Below are positions 1 through 8,524 of a DNA stretch of 64,000 nt, piece after piece. The notes below the pieces were generated by a model, which saw only the letters and a program-made list of their open reading frames with translations, did no database searches and was not told the DNA's origin. The position numbers were made by a program, and so were the translations under genes. The first letter of the stretch is position 1. The number at the start of each line of letters is the position of its first letter. Location of the stretch: positions 372,001 to 436,000 of the forward strand of contig JACKEV010000008.1 of assembly GCA_020632795.1 (NCBI GenBank), read 5' to 3'. This DNA is from Alphaproteobacteria bacterium. Lineage in GTDB: Bacteria > Myxococcota_A > UBA796 > CAJQPC01.

Positions 1-162
1 GTCGCGGATCCGGCTCAGGAACATGTCCCGGCCGGCGTGGTTGCGGGCGAGCACCTTGACCGCGACGGTCCGGCGCACACCCTGACTCCCGATCAGCTCG
101 CCCTTGTAGACGGTGCCAAAGCTGCCCGAGCCGAGCGTCGTGATGAGTTGAATCTGGCGCAT
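1..162 (-). CDS. Ser/Thr protein kinase, N-terminal fragment (runs off left edge)
   Basis: Only the first 54 codons are inside the window. They show a eukaryotic-type kinase glycine-rich loop (GSGSFGTVYKG, about residues 11-21) followed by VAVKVL, whose lysine is the expected ATP-anchoring residue. The protein would phosphorylate Ser/Thr on unknown targets. It lies 51 bp downstream of yqgE on the same strand and may be the third gene of the clpX-yqgE transcript. The catalytic loop, any membrane segment and sensor domain lie outside the window, so subfamily cannot be judged. The ATG at 160-162 is chosen because the kinase fold starts a few residues later; its ribosome site is weak. Confidence 0.8.
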   Translation of the reverse strand, partial: MRQIQLITTLGSGSFGTVYKGELIGSQGVRRTVAVKVLARNHAGRDMFLSRIRD

Positions 163-213
163 CGGCAGCACTCTACCGCACCGGCGCGCCCACCCCTGCT
201 GCGCCCGGCCGGA

Positions 214-750
214 TCACTCGTTGATGGGGGTCATCCAGACGAGGCTGGAGGTCAGCCCGAGGGACGCCAGGGCGCGGTCATAGCGGCTGTCCACGGGCTC
301 TTCGAAGATGAGGTCGCGATCGATCTCGGTGTAGAGCCACGATCCGGTCTCGATCTCCTGGTCGAGCTGACCGGGGCCCCAGCCGGCGTAGCCCAGGCAG
401 AGGACGTGGCGCATCCCGTCGGAGAGGATCTGCTGGAGCTGCTCCCGGGAGGCGGAGACCGCGATGTCGTGGGGCAGGTTCCAGCCGGTGGCCTCGTCGA
501 CCGAGCCGTCGAAGATGAGCAGGCCCGCGCCCTGCTCCACCGGGCCGCCCCACAGCACAGGGTGGGCGGTGTCGGTGTCGGTGGCGTCCATGCTGAGCTG
601 CTCGAGCACGTCCGCCAGGGTGATGGACGTCTCGCGGTTGACCACCAGCCCCAGCGCGCCGTCGGCGTCGTGGTGACACAGCAGGACGATGGTGCCCTCG
701 AAGTTGGGGTCACGCATCTGCGGGGAGGCGATGAGGATGCCGGGGTCCAT
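214..750 (-). CDS. yqgE: YqgE/AlgH family protein (UPF0301)
   Basis: A 178-residue protein matching the YqgE/AlgH family over its full usual length. The start MDPGILIASPQM and the FEGTIVLLCHHDADGALGLVVNR block are typical, as is the HVLCLGYAGWGPGQLDQEI block. The family is cytosolic and its biochemical role is not settled; AlgH was first linked to alginate regulation in Pseudomonas. The gene starts 23 bp after clpX on the same strand, so cotranscription is likely. No membrane segment or signal is seen. Confidence 0.9.
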   Translation of the reverse strand: MDPGILIASPQMRDPNFEGTIVLLCHHDADGALGLVVNRETSITLADVLEQLSMDATDTDTAHPVLWGGPVEQGAGLLIFDGSVDEATGWNLPHDIAVSASREQLQQILSDGMRHVLCLGYAGWGPGQLDQEIETGSWLYTEIDRDLIFEEPVDSRYDRALASLGLTSSLVWMTPINE

Positions 751-772
751 GAGGGGCGGCCTCTGGCGGCTG

Positions 773-2023
773 CTACGAGGCAGGCAGCTGCTTGAGCGAC
801 GCGAACGGGATGGAGTCGGGGTCCCGGATCATGTCCTCGGTGATGACGACCTCCTTGATGTTGTCCTGGGAGGGGACCTCGTACATGATCTCCAGCATCA
901 CCATCTCCATGATGGTGCGCAGGCCCCGCGCGCCGGCCTTGCGCTTGGCGGCCTCTTCGGCGATGGCGCGGAGCGACTCGTCGGTGAAGGTGAGCTTGAC
1001 CTTCTCGAAGCGGAACAGCTTCTGGTACTGGCGCACCAGGCTGTTCTTGGGCTCCTTGAGGATGTGGACGAGGTCGTCCACCTCGAGGGGGTCGAGCACC
1101 GCGGTGACCGGCAGGCGGCCGATGAACTCGGGGATGAGCCCGAACTTGGTGAGGTCCTCGGACTGGACCTGGTTGAGCAGGGCCCGGCGCTGGGTCTCCT
1201 GGTCCTGGCGGTCGGTGAAGAAGCCGACGTTGCGCTTGCCGATGCGCTCCTCGATCACGCGGCCGAGGCCCTCGAAGGAGCCGCCGCAGATGAAGAGGAT
1301 GTTGGTGGTGTCGACCTGGATGTACTCCTGGTTGGGCAGCCGCTTGTTGCCGCGGACCTGGATGTTGGCGTTGGTGCCCTCCAGGATCTTGAGGAGGGCC
1401 TGCTGGACGCCCTCACCGGAGACGTCGCGGGAGACCGAGCCGGTGGAGTTCTTCTTGGCGAGCTTGTCGATCTCGTCGATGTAGACGATGCCCTTGCAGG
1501 TGCGCTCGAGGTTGTTGTTGGAGGCGTGGTAGAGGTTGAGGATGATGTTCTCGACGTCCTCGCCCACGTAGCCGGCCTCGGTGAGCGTGGTGGCGTCGGC
1601 CATGACGAAGGGCACGTCGAGGAAGCGCGCGAGGGTCTGGGCCAGGAGGGTCTTGCCCGTGCCCGTGGGGCCGATGAGCAGGACGTTGGACTTCTGGATC
1701 TCGACGTCCTCGGCCCGGGACTTCTTGTTGGCCTCGAGGCGCTTGTAGTGGTTGTAGACCGCCACGGCGATCTGGCGCTTGGCCTGGTCCTGTCCGATGA
1801 CGTACTGGTCGAGGAAGGCCTTGATCTTGGAGGGGGCCGGGAGCTTGTTGTGGCCCCACGCGATCGGCTTCTGCTGGGAGTTCTCCCGGATGATGTCCAG
1901 GCAGAGCTTGATGCACTCCGAGCAGATGTAGACGTTCGGACCCGCGATGATCTTGTCGACCTCGCGCTGCGGCTTGTGGCAGAACGAACAGGAGAGGCCG
2001 CCGGGGTTGCTGTACTTGCCCAT
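773..2023 (-). CDS. clpX: ATP-dependent Clp protease ATP-binding subunit ClpX
   Basis: ClpX is the AAA+ unfoldase that feeds substrates to ClpP. The 416-residue protein has the N-terminal zinc-binding domain (C12, C15, C34, C37), Walker A GPTGTGKT, Walker B VYIDEID, the GYVGED pore loop and the C-terminal GARGLR region, all in the normal order and length. No clpP or tig is visible next to it, unlike many proteobacteria. The RKH pore-loop motif that normally precedes the QEF/QEY-IQVDT segment reads NKR here (see findings). The ATG at 2023 is preceded by GAGGAG, and a promoter-like pair lies upstream. Confidence 0.97.
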   Translation of the reverse strand: MGKYSNPGGLSCSFCHKPQREVDKIIAGPNVYICSECIKLCLDIIRENSQQKPIAWGHNKLPAPSKIKAFLDQYVIGQDQAKRQIAVAVYNHYKRLEANKKSRAEDVEIQKSNVLLIGPTGTGKTLLAQTLARFLDVPFVMADATTLTEAGYVGEDVENIILNLYHASNNNLERTCKGIVYIDEIDKLAKKNSTGSVSRDVSGEGVQQALLKILEGTNANIQVRGNKRLPNQEYIQVDTTNILFICGGSFEGLGRVIEERIGKRNVGFFTDRQDQETQRRALLNQVQSEDLTKFGLIPEFIGRLPVTAVLDPLEVDDLVHILKEPKNSLVRQYQKLFRFEKVKLTFTDESLRAIAEEAAKRKAGARGLRTIMEMVMLEIMYEVPSQDNIKEVVITEDMIRDPDSIPFASLKQLPAS

Positions 2024-2071
2024 GTGCTCCTCGACCGGCGGGCCACTAGAGAGAAACCGGTACTGGCAAAA

Positions 2072-2099
2072 AATATAGTTGTCCGGAATCAGACGTCAA
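2072..2099 (-). promoter_or_regulatory. Candidate sigma-70-type promoter of clpX
   Basis: On the minus strand TTGACG (2099-2094) is followed after 16 bp by TATATT (2077-2072), with a T-run just downstream. The pair sits in an unusually AT-rich patch about 50 bp before the clpX ATG, giving a predicted leader of roughly 40 nt. Confidence 0.6.
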
Positions 2100-2170
2100 T
2101 GCGCAGGTGAGCTATCCTCGCCACCACAGGGGCCCGGCCCCCATGAACAGCGCCTGAACGAGGCCCCTAC

Positions 2171-3253
2171 ATGTCGACTCCCGCTGCCCACGGCGACCAC
2201 TACAGCGTGCTCGGTGTCGCCCCCGATGCCTCCACCGAGGAGATCAAGAAGGCGTTCCGCGCCCTGGCACGCCAGTGCCACCCCGACGTCGCGGGCTCCG
2301 ATCCGGAGGCGGTCGCGCGCTTCAAGCGGATCAAGAAGGCCTACGACACCCTGGTGGACCCCGGCTCCCGGCAGAAGTACGACCGGCGGCGGACCCGCAG
2401 CAAGGCCCCGCGCATGCCCGGCGGGTTCTACTTCTGGGGCGACCAGATGCCCGGCCAGGAGCCCCCCCCCAGCCAGGACCGCTACTCCAAGGACCGGGGC
2501 AACGACCTCGACCTGGACGACATCTTCGGCGACCACGGGGGCTTCGTGGACTTCGGCTTCGGCGGGGCCGGGCCCTCGTCGGGCTCCCGGGCCCAGCGGG
2601 AGGGCGAGCGGCCCATGCCCGGCGGGGACATCCACATGAACATCGACGTGCCCGCCGACGTCGCCGCGAAGGGCGGGCTGGTCACCGTCACCTACAGCCG
2701 GCGTCGCCGCACCGAGGACGGGCGCGGGGTCGTCAACTACGACGAGATCTACGACGTGCGGGTGCCTCCGGGCGCGCGCACCGGGGTCAGCCTGCGCTGC
2801 GAGGGCTGGGGGCACGCCGGGACCGGGGGCGGCCCCTACGGCGATCTGGTCTGCGACGTGCGGGTCGTGGGGCAGCCGGGGGCCCAGGCCCGCGGCAGTG
2901 GCGCTTCCGGGGGCGGTGGTCGGCGGAGCGCGGGTCAGGGCTCCAGCGGGCGCAGGGCCCAGGCCGACCCCGAGGCGCCCCGGGTCGTGCCCATCTCCAT
3001 CCAGGAGGCCCTGCTGGGGGGGCGCATCGAGCTGGACACCCCCCAGGGCGCGGTGGTGCTCAACCTGCCCCCCTGCACCTCGGGCGGGGCGCGGTTCCGG
3101 CTGCGCGGCAAGGGTGAGCCGGGCCCCGAGGGCCTGCCGGGCGACCTCTTCATCCAGCTCCGGGTGGTGACCCCGCCGCTGCTGGACCTGGAGAGCGAGC
3201 AGCTCATCGAGCAGTTCGCCGAGCTGAACCCGTACAACCCCCGCGACGATTAA
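2171..3253 (+). CDS. J-domain protein, CbpA-type (DnaJ class B)
   Basis: A Hsp40 co-chaperone expected to stimulate a DnaK ATPase. Residues 9-75 form a J domain with the HPD tripeptide (CHPDV). A linker rich in Gly, Pro and charged residues follows, then two DnaJ C-terminal substrate-binding barrels (VPADVAAKGG..., then VVPISIQEALLGG... with FRLRGKGEPGP). The CxxCxGxG zinc finger of DnaJ is absent, so it is CbpA-like rather than DnaJ. It diverges from clpX and its 3' end overlaps the convergent membrane gene by 4 bp. Confidence 0.9.
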   Translation: MSTPAAHGDHYSVLGVAPDASTEEIKKAFRALARQCHPDVAGSDPEAVARFKRIKKAYDTLVDPGSRQKYDRRRTRSKAPRMPGGFYFWGDQMPGQEPPPSQDRYSKDRGNDLDLDDIFGDHGGFVDFGFGGAGPSSGSRAQREGERPMPGGDIHMNIDVPADVAAKGGLVTVTYSRRRRTEDGRGVVNYDEIYDVRVPPGARTGVSLRCEGWGHAGTGGGPYGDLVCDVRVVGQPGAQARGSGASGGGGRRSAGQGSSGRRAQADPEAPRVVPISIQEALLGGRIELDTPQGAVVLNLPPCTSGGARFRLRGKGEPGPEGLPGDLFIQLRVVTPPLLDLESEQLIEQFAELNPYNPRDD

Positions 3254-4116
3254 CCGCCCTCCTCGCCCTCCTCGCCCTCCTCGCCCTCCTCCTCCTCTTC
3301 GAGCCCCTCCACCGAGAACATGTTGATCAGCCAGTAGACGGCCTCGGTGAACACGGGGATGAACGCCAGGAGAAGCCCGTTTCGAAGGAAGGCGCGGGCG
3401 TACTCCGAGTTGCCGAAGACCTGCACCAGGAAGAACTTCTGGTCGTTGCTCTCGAACAGGAAGCCCAGGCTGGCCACCAGCAGCAGCACGAACACCGCGC
3501 CGGGCAGGAAGTCCGCGTAGTCCTGGGTGTAGGGATAGCGCACATACGCCATGACCCGGGCGGAGAAGGGGATGGCCAGCGCCAGGGTGGGCAGGAGCTG
3601 GAGGTTCTTGTCGGTGATGGGCAGGTCCACCCCCGCGCTCCAGGACACGAAGAACAGGGCCTCGCTGAACACCGTGACGTAGACCCAGCTCATGACGTAG
3701 AGCAGCGCGAAGCCCAGCAGCATGCTCGCGGCGTGCCGGGGGTGGATCTGGTCGGGGGGAGGCTCCAGGTGGAAGTGCAGGACGCGGTAGGCCGTCTCCT
3801 TGAACCGCCCCTGGATGAGATCCTCCTCGAAGATCCGCTCAAACGCCCGGAACGAGCCGGCGCTGCTGATGAGCTGGGTGTAGAGCTTGGTGACCGTGTA
3901 GACGAAGACGATGCCGGTGCCGACCACGACGGTCAGCAGCGAGCCCATCACCACGTCCTCGGACAGGGTGTCGATGATGCCGAAGAAGGCCGCGAGGGGG
4001 CGCTCGCCCTTGATGATGAAGTTGTAGAGCCAGGTCCAGCCCAGCAGCACCGACAGCACCACCAGGGTGCGCCCGCTGCCTACCGGCCTCCGGGTGGGCG
4101 GCTCAGAGGATGTCAT
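3250..4116 (-). CDS. Multi-pass membrane protein with acidic C-terminal tail, unknown function
   Basis: 288 residues with about six predicted transmembrane stretches (for example TLVVLSVLLGWTWLY, VVMGSLLTVVVGTGIVFVY, ASMLLGFALLYVMSW, FLPGAVFVLLLVASLGFLF). It ends in a tail of repeated EEG units encoded by a 9-bp CTC/GCC-rich microsatellite at about 3256-3303. I do not recognise a family. The upstream gene overlaps its start by 14 bp on the same strand, so the two membrane proteins are probably co-expressed. Confidence 0.75.
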   Translation of the reverse strand: MTSSEPPTRRPVGSGRTLVVLSVLLGWTWLYNFIIKGERPLAAFFGIIDTLSEDVVMGSLLTVVVGTGIVFVYTVTKLYTQLISSAGSFRAFERIFEEDLIQGRFKETAYRVLHFHLEPPPDQIHPRHAASMLLGFALLYVMSWVYVTVFSEALFFVSWSAGVDLPITDKNLQLLPTLALAIPFSARVMAYVRYPYTQDYADFLPGAVFVLLLVASLGFLFESNDQKFFLVQVFGNSEYARAFLRNGLLLAFIPVFTEAVYWLINMFSVEGLEEEEEGEEGEEGEEGG

Positions 4117-5050
4117 AGAACACCTCCGGCAGCCGGGTCATGAAGGCGGCCAGGACCGGCACCCACATCGCGCACCACCAGCCCCGGCTGGCGGCCCAGA
4201 TGTCCCCGCCGTCCAGAGGCTTGAGCGGGAAGGAGAAGACGAAGACGTAGAGCAGGAACATCGTGGACAGCAGGCTGAGCGCGGCCACCCCGGTCAGCGC
4301 GGCCAGCCCCGCGCACAGGAAGTGGCAGACCAGCAGCCCGGCCAGGACCCCCGCCGCGCACTTCGCCTTGGCCACCTTGGGCCCCTCCAGCTCGGCGTCG
4401 CTGGCCAGGGGCAGGAAGCTGGCCGCGCCGGTGAAGTAGGCCTGGAGCAGGAGCCCGTCGATGGTGGTCTCGAAGGAGACCTGGAGCTTGTGGTACCTCG
4501 CCAGGAACCGCATCATCGTGGCGTGGGCCAGCAGCGGCAGGGCGGCCAGCACCGCCACGAAGGGGCCGGGCGTGCCGGCGGTGAGGCTGGCCCGGGTGCT
4601 GTCGTCCACCTGGGCGAGCACCCCGGCGAAGGAGAGGATCAGCGCCACGAAGCCGATGGAGACGGCCAACCAGCCCGGCATGCGGCGAAGCTTCAGCTCC
4701 GGCAGCTTCATGGTGGGCAGGAACAGGGACATCAGCGAGCGCAGGACCGCGCGGGCGACCCGCCGGGACACCGCCCGCGAGGTCGCCCGGATCGCCATCA
4801 TGAAGGTGGAGCGGAGGATGTTGCGCGCGCTGGCGCGGAAGATGGCGCCCAGGGCGGCGGTCGCGCCCATCGCGACGGCGCTGTCGGGGGTCTCGGGTGC
4901 GTCGACCAGCTCCCCGATCAGCAGCATCGGCAGCAGCATGACCGTCAGGGCAATGGCCAGGGCCAGGCCGAACTCCAGGCGGCCGGGGTTGCGCTCAGCG
5001 CTGACGGGGGGAGAGGACACAAAACGACCTATCGTCTTGTTGCGGAGCAT
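4103..5050 (-). CDS. Multi-pass membrane protein, unknown function
   Basis: 315 residues. Several hydrophobic segments are visible (LALAIALTVMLLPMLLIG near residues 30-47, WLAVSIGFVALILSFAGV, PFVAVLAALPLLA, LLVCHFLCAGLAALTGVAALSLLSTMFLLYVFVFSF). A basic, arginine-rich loop (RNILRST...RRVARAVLRS) sits between the first two. Some features recall YIP1-type membrane proteins, but the match is too weak to assign. Its end overlaps the next gene by 14 bp. The ATG at 5050 is the first good start. Confidence 0.7.
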   Translation of the reverse strand: MLRNKTIGRFVSSPPVSAERNPGRLEFGLALAIALTVMLLPMLLIGELVDAPETPDSAVAMGATAALGAIFRASARNILRSTFMMAIRATSRAVSRRVARAVLRSLMSLFLPTMKLPELKLRRMPGWLAVSIGFVALILSFAGVLAQVDDSTRASLTAGTPGPFVAVLAALPLLAHATMMRFLARYHKLQVSFETTIDGLLLQAYFTGAASFLPLASDAELEGPKVAKAKCAAGVLAGLLVCHFLCAGLAALTGVAALSLLSTMFLLYVFVFSFPLKPLDGGDIWAASRGWWCAMWVPVLAAFMTRLPEVFYDIL

Positions 5051-5078
5051 CCACTATCTCGGCCCCGCTGTCCACTGG

Positions 5079-5954
5079 TCAGGGGCCGGTTCCCTTCGAC
5101 CACTGCCGCATCAGCCCCTCCTGGGCCGTGGAGGCGACCAGTCGCCCGGCTCGGTCAAAAAACCGTCCGCGCACCAGCCCTCGGGCGCCCGAGGCGCTGG
5201 GGCTGACAATGTCGTAGAGCAGCCAGTCGTCCACCCGGAAGGGCCGGTGGAACCACATCGCGTGGTCCAGGCTGGCCACCTGCATGCCCCGGGTCAGCCA
5301 GGTGACCCCGTGGGGGCGCAGCGCGGTGGTCAGGAGGTGGAAGTCCGAGGCGTAGGCCAGCAGCTTGCGGTGCAGGCCCGGGTCGTCGGGCAGGGGGTCG
5401 GCGGCGCGCATCCAGACGTGCTTGTGGGGGGGCCTTGGCTCGGGCGCCAGGGGGTTGATGGGGTCGACGGGTCGGATCTCGATGGGCCGCTCGGCGGTGG
5501 CCCGCTTGCGCAGGGGCTTGGGGATCCGGTCGCCCAGCCGGCGGGCCAGCTCCCGCTCGGAGAGCAGGTCTTCGGGCGGGGTGGCGTCGGGGGCGGGGTC
5601 GTGGTGGTCGTAGCCGGGCTCGACGACCTGGAAGGAGGCCGAGAGGTTGAAGATGGCCCGCCCGCCCTGGATGGCCACCACCCGGCGGGTGGTGAAGCTG
5701 CGGCCGTCGCGGATGCGGTCGACCTCGTAGACGATGGGGCGGGTGGCGTCGCCGGTGCGCAGGAAGTAGCCATGCAGGGAGTGGCAGGGCCGCTCGTCGG
5801 GCACGGTCTGCTCGGCGGCGGACAGCGCCTGGCCCAGCACCTGGCCGCCGAAGACCTGGCCCCAGCCCAGGTCCTGGCTGGGGCCGCGGAAGAGGTTCTC
5901 CTCGATGCGCTCGAGCTGGAGGAGGGTGATGAGTTCGGTGAGGACGTCTCGCAT
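5079..5954 (-). CDS. tesB: Acyl-CoA thioesterase II (TesB-like)
   Basis: Hydrolyses acyl-CoA to free fatty acid and CoA. The 291-residue protein is the normal TesB length and has the double hot-dog organisation. The first half carries FRGPS...GWGQVFGGQVLGQAL and HSLHGYFLRTGD. The second half carries the LDHAMWFHRPFRVDDWLLYD block with the conserved Asp, followed by RGLVRGRFFDRAGRLVAST. The ATG at 5954 is used because the family start MRDVLTELITLL..LE begins there; the frame stays open upstream but that part is not conserved. It is cytosolic and may be cotranscribed with the membrane genes downstream. Confidence 0.93.
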   Translation of the reverse strand: MRDVLTELITLLQLERIEENLFRGPSQDLGWGQVFGGQVLGQALSAAEQTVPDERPCHSLHGYFLRTGDATRPIVYEVDRIRDGRSFTTRRVVAIQGGRAIFNLSASFQVVEPGYDHHDPAPDATPPEDLLSERELARRLGDRIPKPLRKRATAERPIEIRPVDPINPLAPEPRPPHKHVWMRAADPLPDDPGLHRKLLAYASDFHLLTTALRPHGVTWLTRGMQVASLDHAMWFHRPFRVDDWLLYDIVSPSASGARGLVRGRFFDRAGRLVASTAQEGLMRQWSKGTGP

Positions 5955-6060
5955 GACCCGGCCATAGCGGGGGGCGGGGCCGGGGTCGAGGCCCGGGTGT
6001 GGGGAAGTGTGGGAGACTCCTCCCTTGAGAGGCCCCATACGGCAACGGAGCCATCTGGAG

Positions 6061-6477
6061 ATGCAGGAGATCCCCCGCGCCCCGCCCACCGGACCCCAGT
6101 GGCTCGTCCGCCTGGTCGCCGTCGGCGCTGGCCTCATCGGGGCCACGATGTGGATCTTCTGGATGCTCGCCGTGAGCTTGCTGTTCCGCTCCGCAGGCCT
6201 GAGCGCCGCCCTCGCCCTGGGGCTGCCCCCGGCGCTCGGCGTGGTCTTCCTCCTGGTCCAGCTCCAACGGGCGCAGGCCACCCGACCGGCCCTGCGGGGG
6301 CTGGTGGGTGGCCTTCTGGCGCCCGTCGGGGGCATGTTCGGGGGGTTCGGGGTCGAAGCGCTGGGCCTCGACGCCCGCCCGCCCGTCTTCCTGGTGGCCG
6401 CCTCGACCACCTTCGTGCTGTGGATGCTCGTGACCGGGCTCATCGACAAGTGGCGTCACGACACGCCGATCTGCTGA
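6061..6477 (+). CDS. Small membrane protein, unknown
   Basis: 138 residues from the ATG at 6061. A longer frame from 6007 exists, but CGGAG at 6046-6050 is well placed for 6061. Four hydrophobic stretches are visible (LVRLVAVGAGLIGATMWIFWMLAV, LSAALALGLPPALGVVFLLV, LVGGLLAPVGGMFGGFG, VFLVAASTTFVLWMLVTGLI). No family is recognised. It diverges from tesB and ends 8 bp from the convergent flotillin gene. Confidence 0.6.
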   Translation: MQEIPRAPPTGPQWLVRLVAVGAGLIGATMWIFWMLAVSLLFRSAGLSAALALGLPPALGVVFLLVQLQRAQATRPALRGLVGGLLAPVGGMFGGFGVEALGLDARPPVFLVAASTTFVLWMLVTGLIDKWRHDTPIC

Positions 6478-6484
6478 GCGTCGG

Positions 6485-8092
6485 TCACGCCACGTCCAGC
6501 ACGACCCCCTCCGCCTCGGGCTCCCCCGCCTCCTCCGCCTCGTGCGCCTCCTCCACCGGGGACGGCGTCGCGGTCGGCTGCGGCGTGGACATCATCGCCG
6601 GCACCGCGGCCAGCATGTCGGAGAGCCGCATGCCGGTCATCGTCTCCACCGCGGTGGGGAGCTGGGCCAGGACGTCGACCACGCCGCGGGTCACCTGCCC
6701 CACGCCGGAGCCCTTGCCCTCGCCGCTGTTGATGAGCGTGACCCGGTCGATGCGGGACATCGGCTCGGCCACCGCCGACGCGATGTCGGGGAGCTGCTGG
6801 ATGAGCAGGTCGCTGAGCGCCGCCGCGCCGTAGCCCTGCCAGGCGCGGGCCTTGCGCTCCATGCCCTCGGCCTCGGCGTTGAGGCGGGCCTTCAGACCCT
6901 CGGCCTCGGCCAGGGCGCGCAGGCGCACAGCCTCGGCCTCGGCCTCGGCGCGGGCGCGGATGACCTCGACCTCCGCCAGCCCACGGACCCGGGTGGCCTC
7001 GGCCTCGGTCGCGGCCATGCGGGCCATGCGCAGCTGCTCACCCTCGGCGATCAGGGCCATGCGCTGGCGCTCGGCCTCGGCGGGCTTGAGCACCTCGTGG
7101 GCCAGGCTCAGCTCACGGCGGCGGATCTCCAGCGCCTCGACCTCGATCTGGCCCTGGCGCTCGACCTTCTCGACCGCGGCGCGCTCGGCGGCGAGGCGCT
7201 GCTCGCAGCGGGTGCGCTCCAGGTCGTAGGCCTGGTCGCTCTCGGCCTTGGCGCGGGCGACCTCGGAGCTGTTGGCGTGGCGGCGCAGGGCCTGCTCCTT
7301 CTGGGCCTCCTCGGTGTGGTTCTCGGCGGTCAGGCGGGCCAGCTCGGCGGTCTCCCGGGAGCGCGCGGACTTCACCGTCGCGACCTGGTCGGCCTCGGCC
7401 TTGCCGGCGATGGCGTCGCGGGCGGCCGCGGCCTCGCCCAGCACCGCCGTCTTCTCGACCTCGGCCAGGTAGGGGCGGCCCAGGGCCTTGAGGTAGCCGC
7501 TGGGGTCGCGCACCTGGCGGATGGTGAAGCTCACCACCTGGATGCCCATGTTGGCGAGGTCCGCGGCGGTCAGCCGGTGCACGCTCTGGGCGAAGGCCTC
7601 GGGGTTGGCGTGGATCTCCTCGAAGGGCAGCGTGCTGATCACCGCGCGCAGGTGGCCCTGCATCATCTGGTGTGCGATCTCGTTCATCTGATCGGTGCTC
7701 TTGCTGAGGAACATCTCCGCGGCGGTGACCGTGGCCACGGGGTCGTCGCTGCGCACCTTGATCTGGGCGATGGCGTTGATGACGATGGGGATGCCGTACT
7801 TGGTGAAGAACTCCGGGGTGAGCAGCTCGAGGGTCATCAGCTCGACGGGCATGCGGTGCACCATCTCGCGGATGGGCAGGACGAAGGTGCCGCCGCCGTG
7901 GAAGATGGCGAAGTTCTTCACCACGGTGCCGCCGGTGACGGGGTCGGTGAACACGCCGCGGCGGCCGGAGACCACCAGGATCTCGTTGGGACCGACCTTC
8001 TCGTAGTGGAGGGCCAGCCAGCGCAGGGCGGCGAGGATGAGCAGGGCGGCGACCAGCGCGGCGACCTGCCAGCTCAGGATGAAGGACAACAT
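6485..8092 (-). CDS. Flotillin-like SPFH/band-7 membrane protein
   Basis: 535 residues. A single N-terminal membrane segment (about 5-25) is followed by an SPFH domain (GPNEILVVSGRRG at about 37 up to FTIRQVRDPSGYLKALG). After that comes a long Ala/Glu-rich coiled coil with flotillin-type AEAEA repeats, then an acidic C-terminus. Flotillins scaffold membrane microdomains and respond to envelope stress. The ATG at 8092 is preferred over the longer open frame because the membrane segment begins there. It lies 14 bp downstream of the NfeD-like gene, a partnership known from YuaF-YuaG and YqiJ-YqiK. Confidence 0.92.
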   Translation of the reverse strand: MLSFILSWQVAALVAALLILAALRWLALHYEKVGPNEILVVSGRRGVFTDPVTGGTVVKNFAIFHGGGTFVLPIREMVHRMPVELMTLELLTPEFFTKYGIPIVINAIAQIKVRSDDPVATVTAAEMFLSKSTDQMNEIAHQMMQGHLRAVISTLPFEEIHANPEAFAQSVHRLTAADLANMGIQVVSFTIRQVRDPSGYLKALGRPYLAEVEKTAVLGEAAAARDAIAGKAEADQVATVKSARSRETAELARLTAENHTEEAQKEQALRRHANSSEVARAKAESDQAYDLERTRCEQRLAAERAAVEKVERQGQIEVEALEIRRRELSLAHEVLKPAEAERQRMALIAEGEQLRMARMAATEAEATRVRGLAEVEVIRARAEAEAEAVRLRALAEAEGLKARLNAEAEGMERKARAWQGYGAAALSDLLIQQLPDIASAVAEPMSRIDRVTLINSGEGKGSGVGQVTRGVVDVLAQLPTAVETMTGMRLSDMLAAVPAMMSTPQPTATPSPVEEAHEAEEAGEPEAEGVVLDVA

Positions 8093-8106
8093 GGTTCGCT
8101 CCTGTC

Positions 8107-8400
8107 CTATGGAGCCGTCCGCTCGACGACGAGCAGCGGCCCCTGGATGTCGGTGACCCACACCTCAGCGCCGACGGGCAGGCTCGCCCGGGTGGCGCTG
8201 CGGCAGGGGCGCGTGACCCGGCGCCCGGCGCAGACGTAGGCGAACAGGCCCACGCCGCCCGGGGGGACGGCCACGCTCACGGCGCCGACGGTGCCGACCA
8301 GACCCTCTCCCTCGATCCCGCGCGGGGCGGGGGCGCTGCGCAGCCAGACCCACAAGAGCGCGGCGAGCAGCGTGCCGATGAGGAAGAGCGTGGGAAGCAT
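8107..8400 (-). CDS. NfeD-like membrane protein
   Basis: 97 residues: one N-terminal membrane helix (LFLIGTLLAALLWVWL), then a small OB-fold-like domain with the NfeD pattern LVGTVGAV...GLFAYVCAGRRV..RS, ending WVTDIQGPLLVVE. NfeD proteins partner flotillins. It is the first gene of a two-gene operon and its ATG lies 30 bp after a minus-strand sigma-54 promoter. Confidence 0.8.
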   Translation of the reverse strand: MLPTLFLIGTLLAALLWVWLRSAPAPRGIEGEGLVGTVGAVSVAVPPGGVGLFAYVCAGRRVTRPCRSATRASLPVGAEVWVTDIQGPLLVVERTAP

Positions 8401-8429
8401 GACGTTGACTCCGTGTCGCCCCGGGGAAT

Positions 8430-8445
8430 GGCAAGAGCCGTGCCG
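8430..8445 (-). promoter_or_regulatory. Sigma-54 promoter for the NfeD-flotillin operon
   Basis: Reads CGGCACGGCTCTTGCC on the minus strand. The -24 GG and -12 GC are exactly 12 nt apart, with the usual GGCACG and TTGC cores. The start would be near 8419, leaving a leader of about 20 nt before the NfeD ATG at 8400. The same core plus flank (GGCCGGCACGG) recurs at 44314-44329. Confidence 0.75.
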
Positions 8446-8487
8446 GCCCCGAGGGGCCCTGCGCGGGGTCTCCTGGCGAGACGGACC

Positions 8488-8520
8488 TGGTCAAAATGAC
8501 CAACATGGTGATATTCACCA
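8488..8520. promoter_or_regulatory. Two tandem 15-bp inverted repeats, probable activator sites
   Basis: TGGTCAAAATGACCA (8488-8502) and TGGTGATATTCACCA (8506-8520) are perfect 5-5-5 inverted repeats 18 bp apart centre to centre. Both fit GGT-N7-ACC, a pattern known for NorR-type activators. They lie about 70-100 bp upstream of the predicted sigma-54 start for NfeD-flotillin and end 4 bp before the activator ATG at 8525. They could therefore be both enhancer sites and an autorepression operator. Confidence 0.75.
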
Positions 8521-8524
8521 GATC

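Noticed and set aside
2265..2280. TGGCACG...TGCC as a sigma-54 promoter in the J-protein gene
   Set aside because: GG-to-GC spacing is 11 rather than 12 and it lies inside a conserved coding region next to the HPD motif.
3256..3303. CTC/GCC microsatellite as a regulatory repeat
   Set aside because: It simply encodes the EEG-rich tail of the leftward membrane protein.
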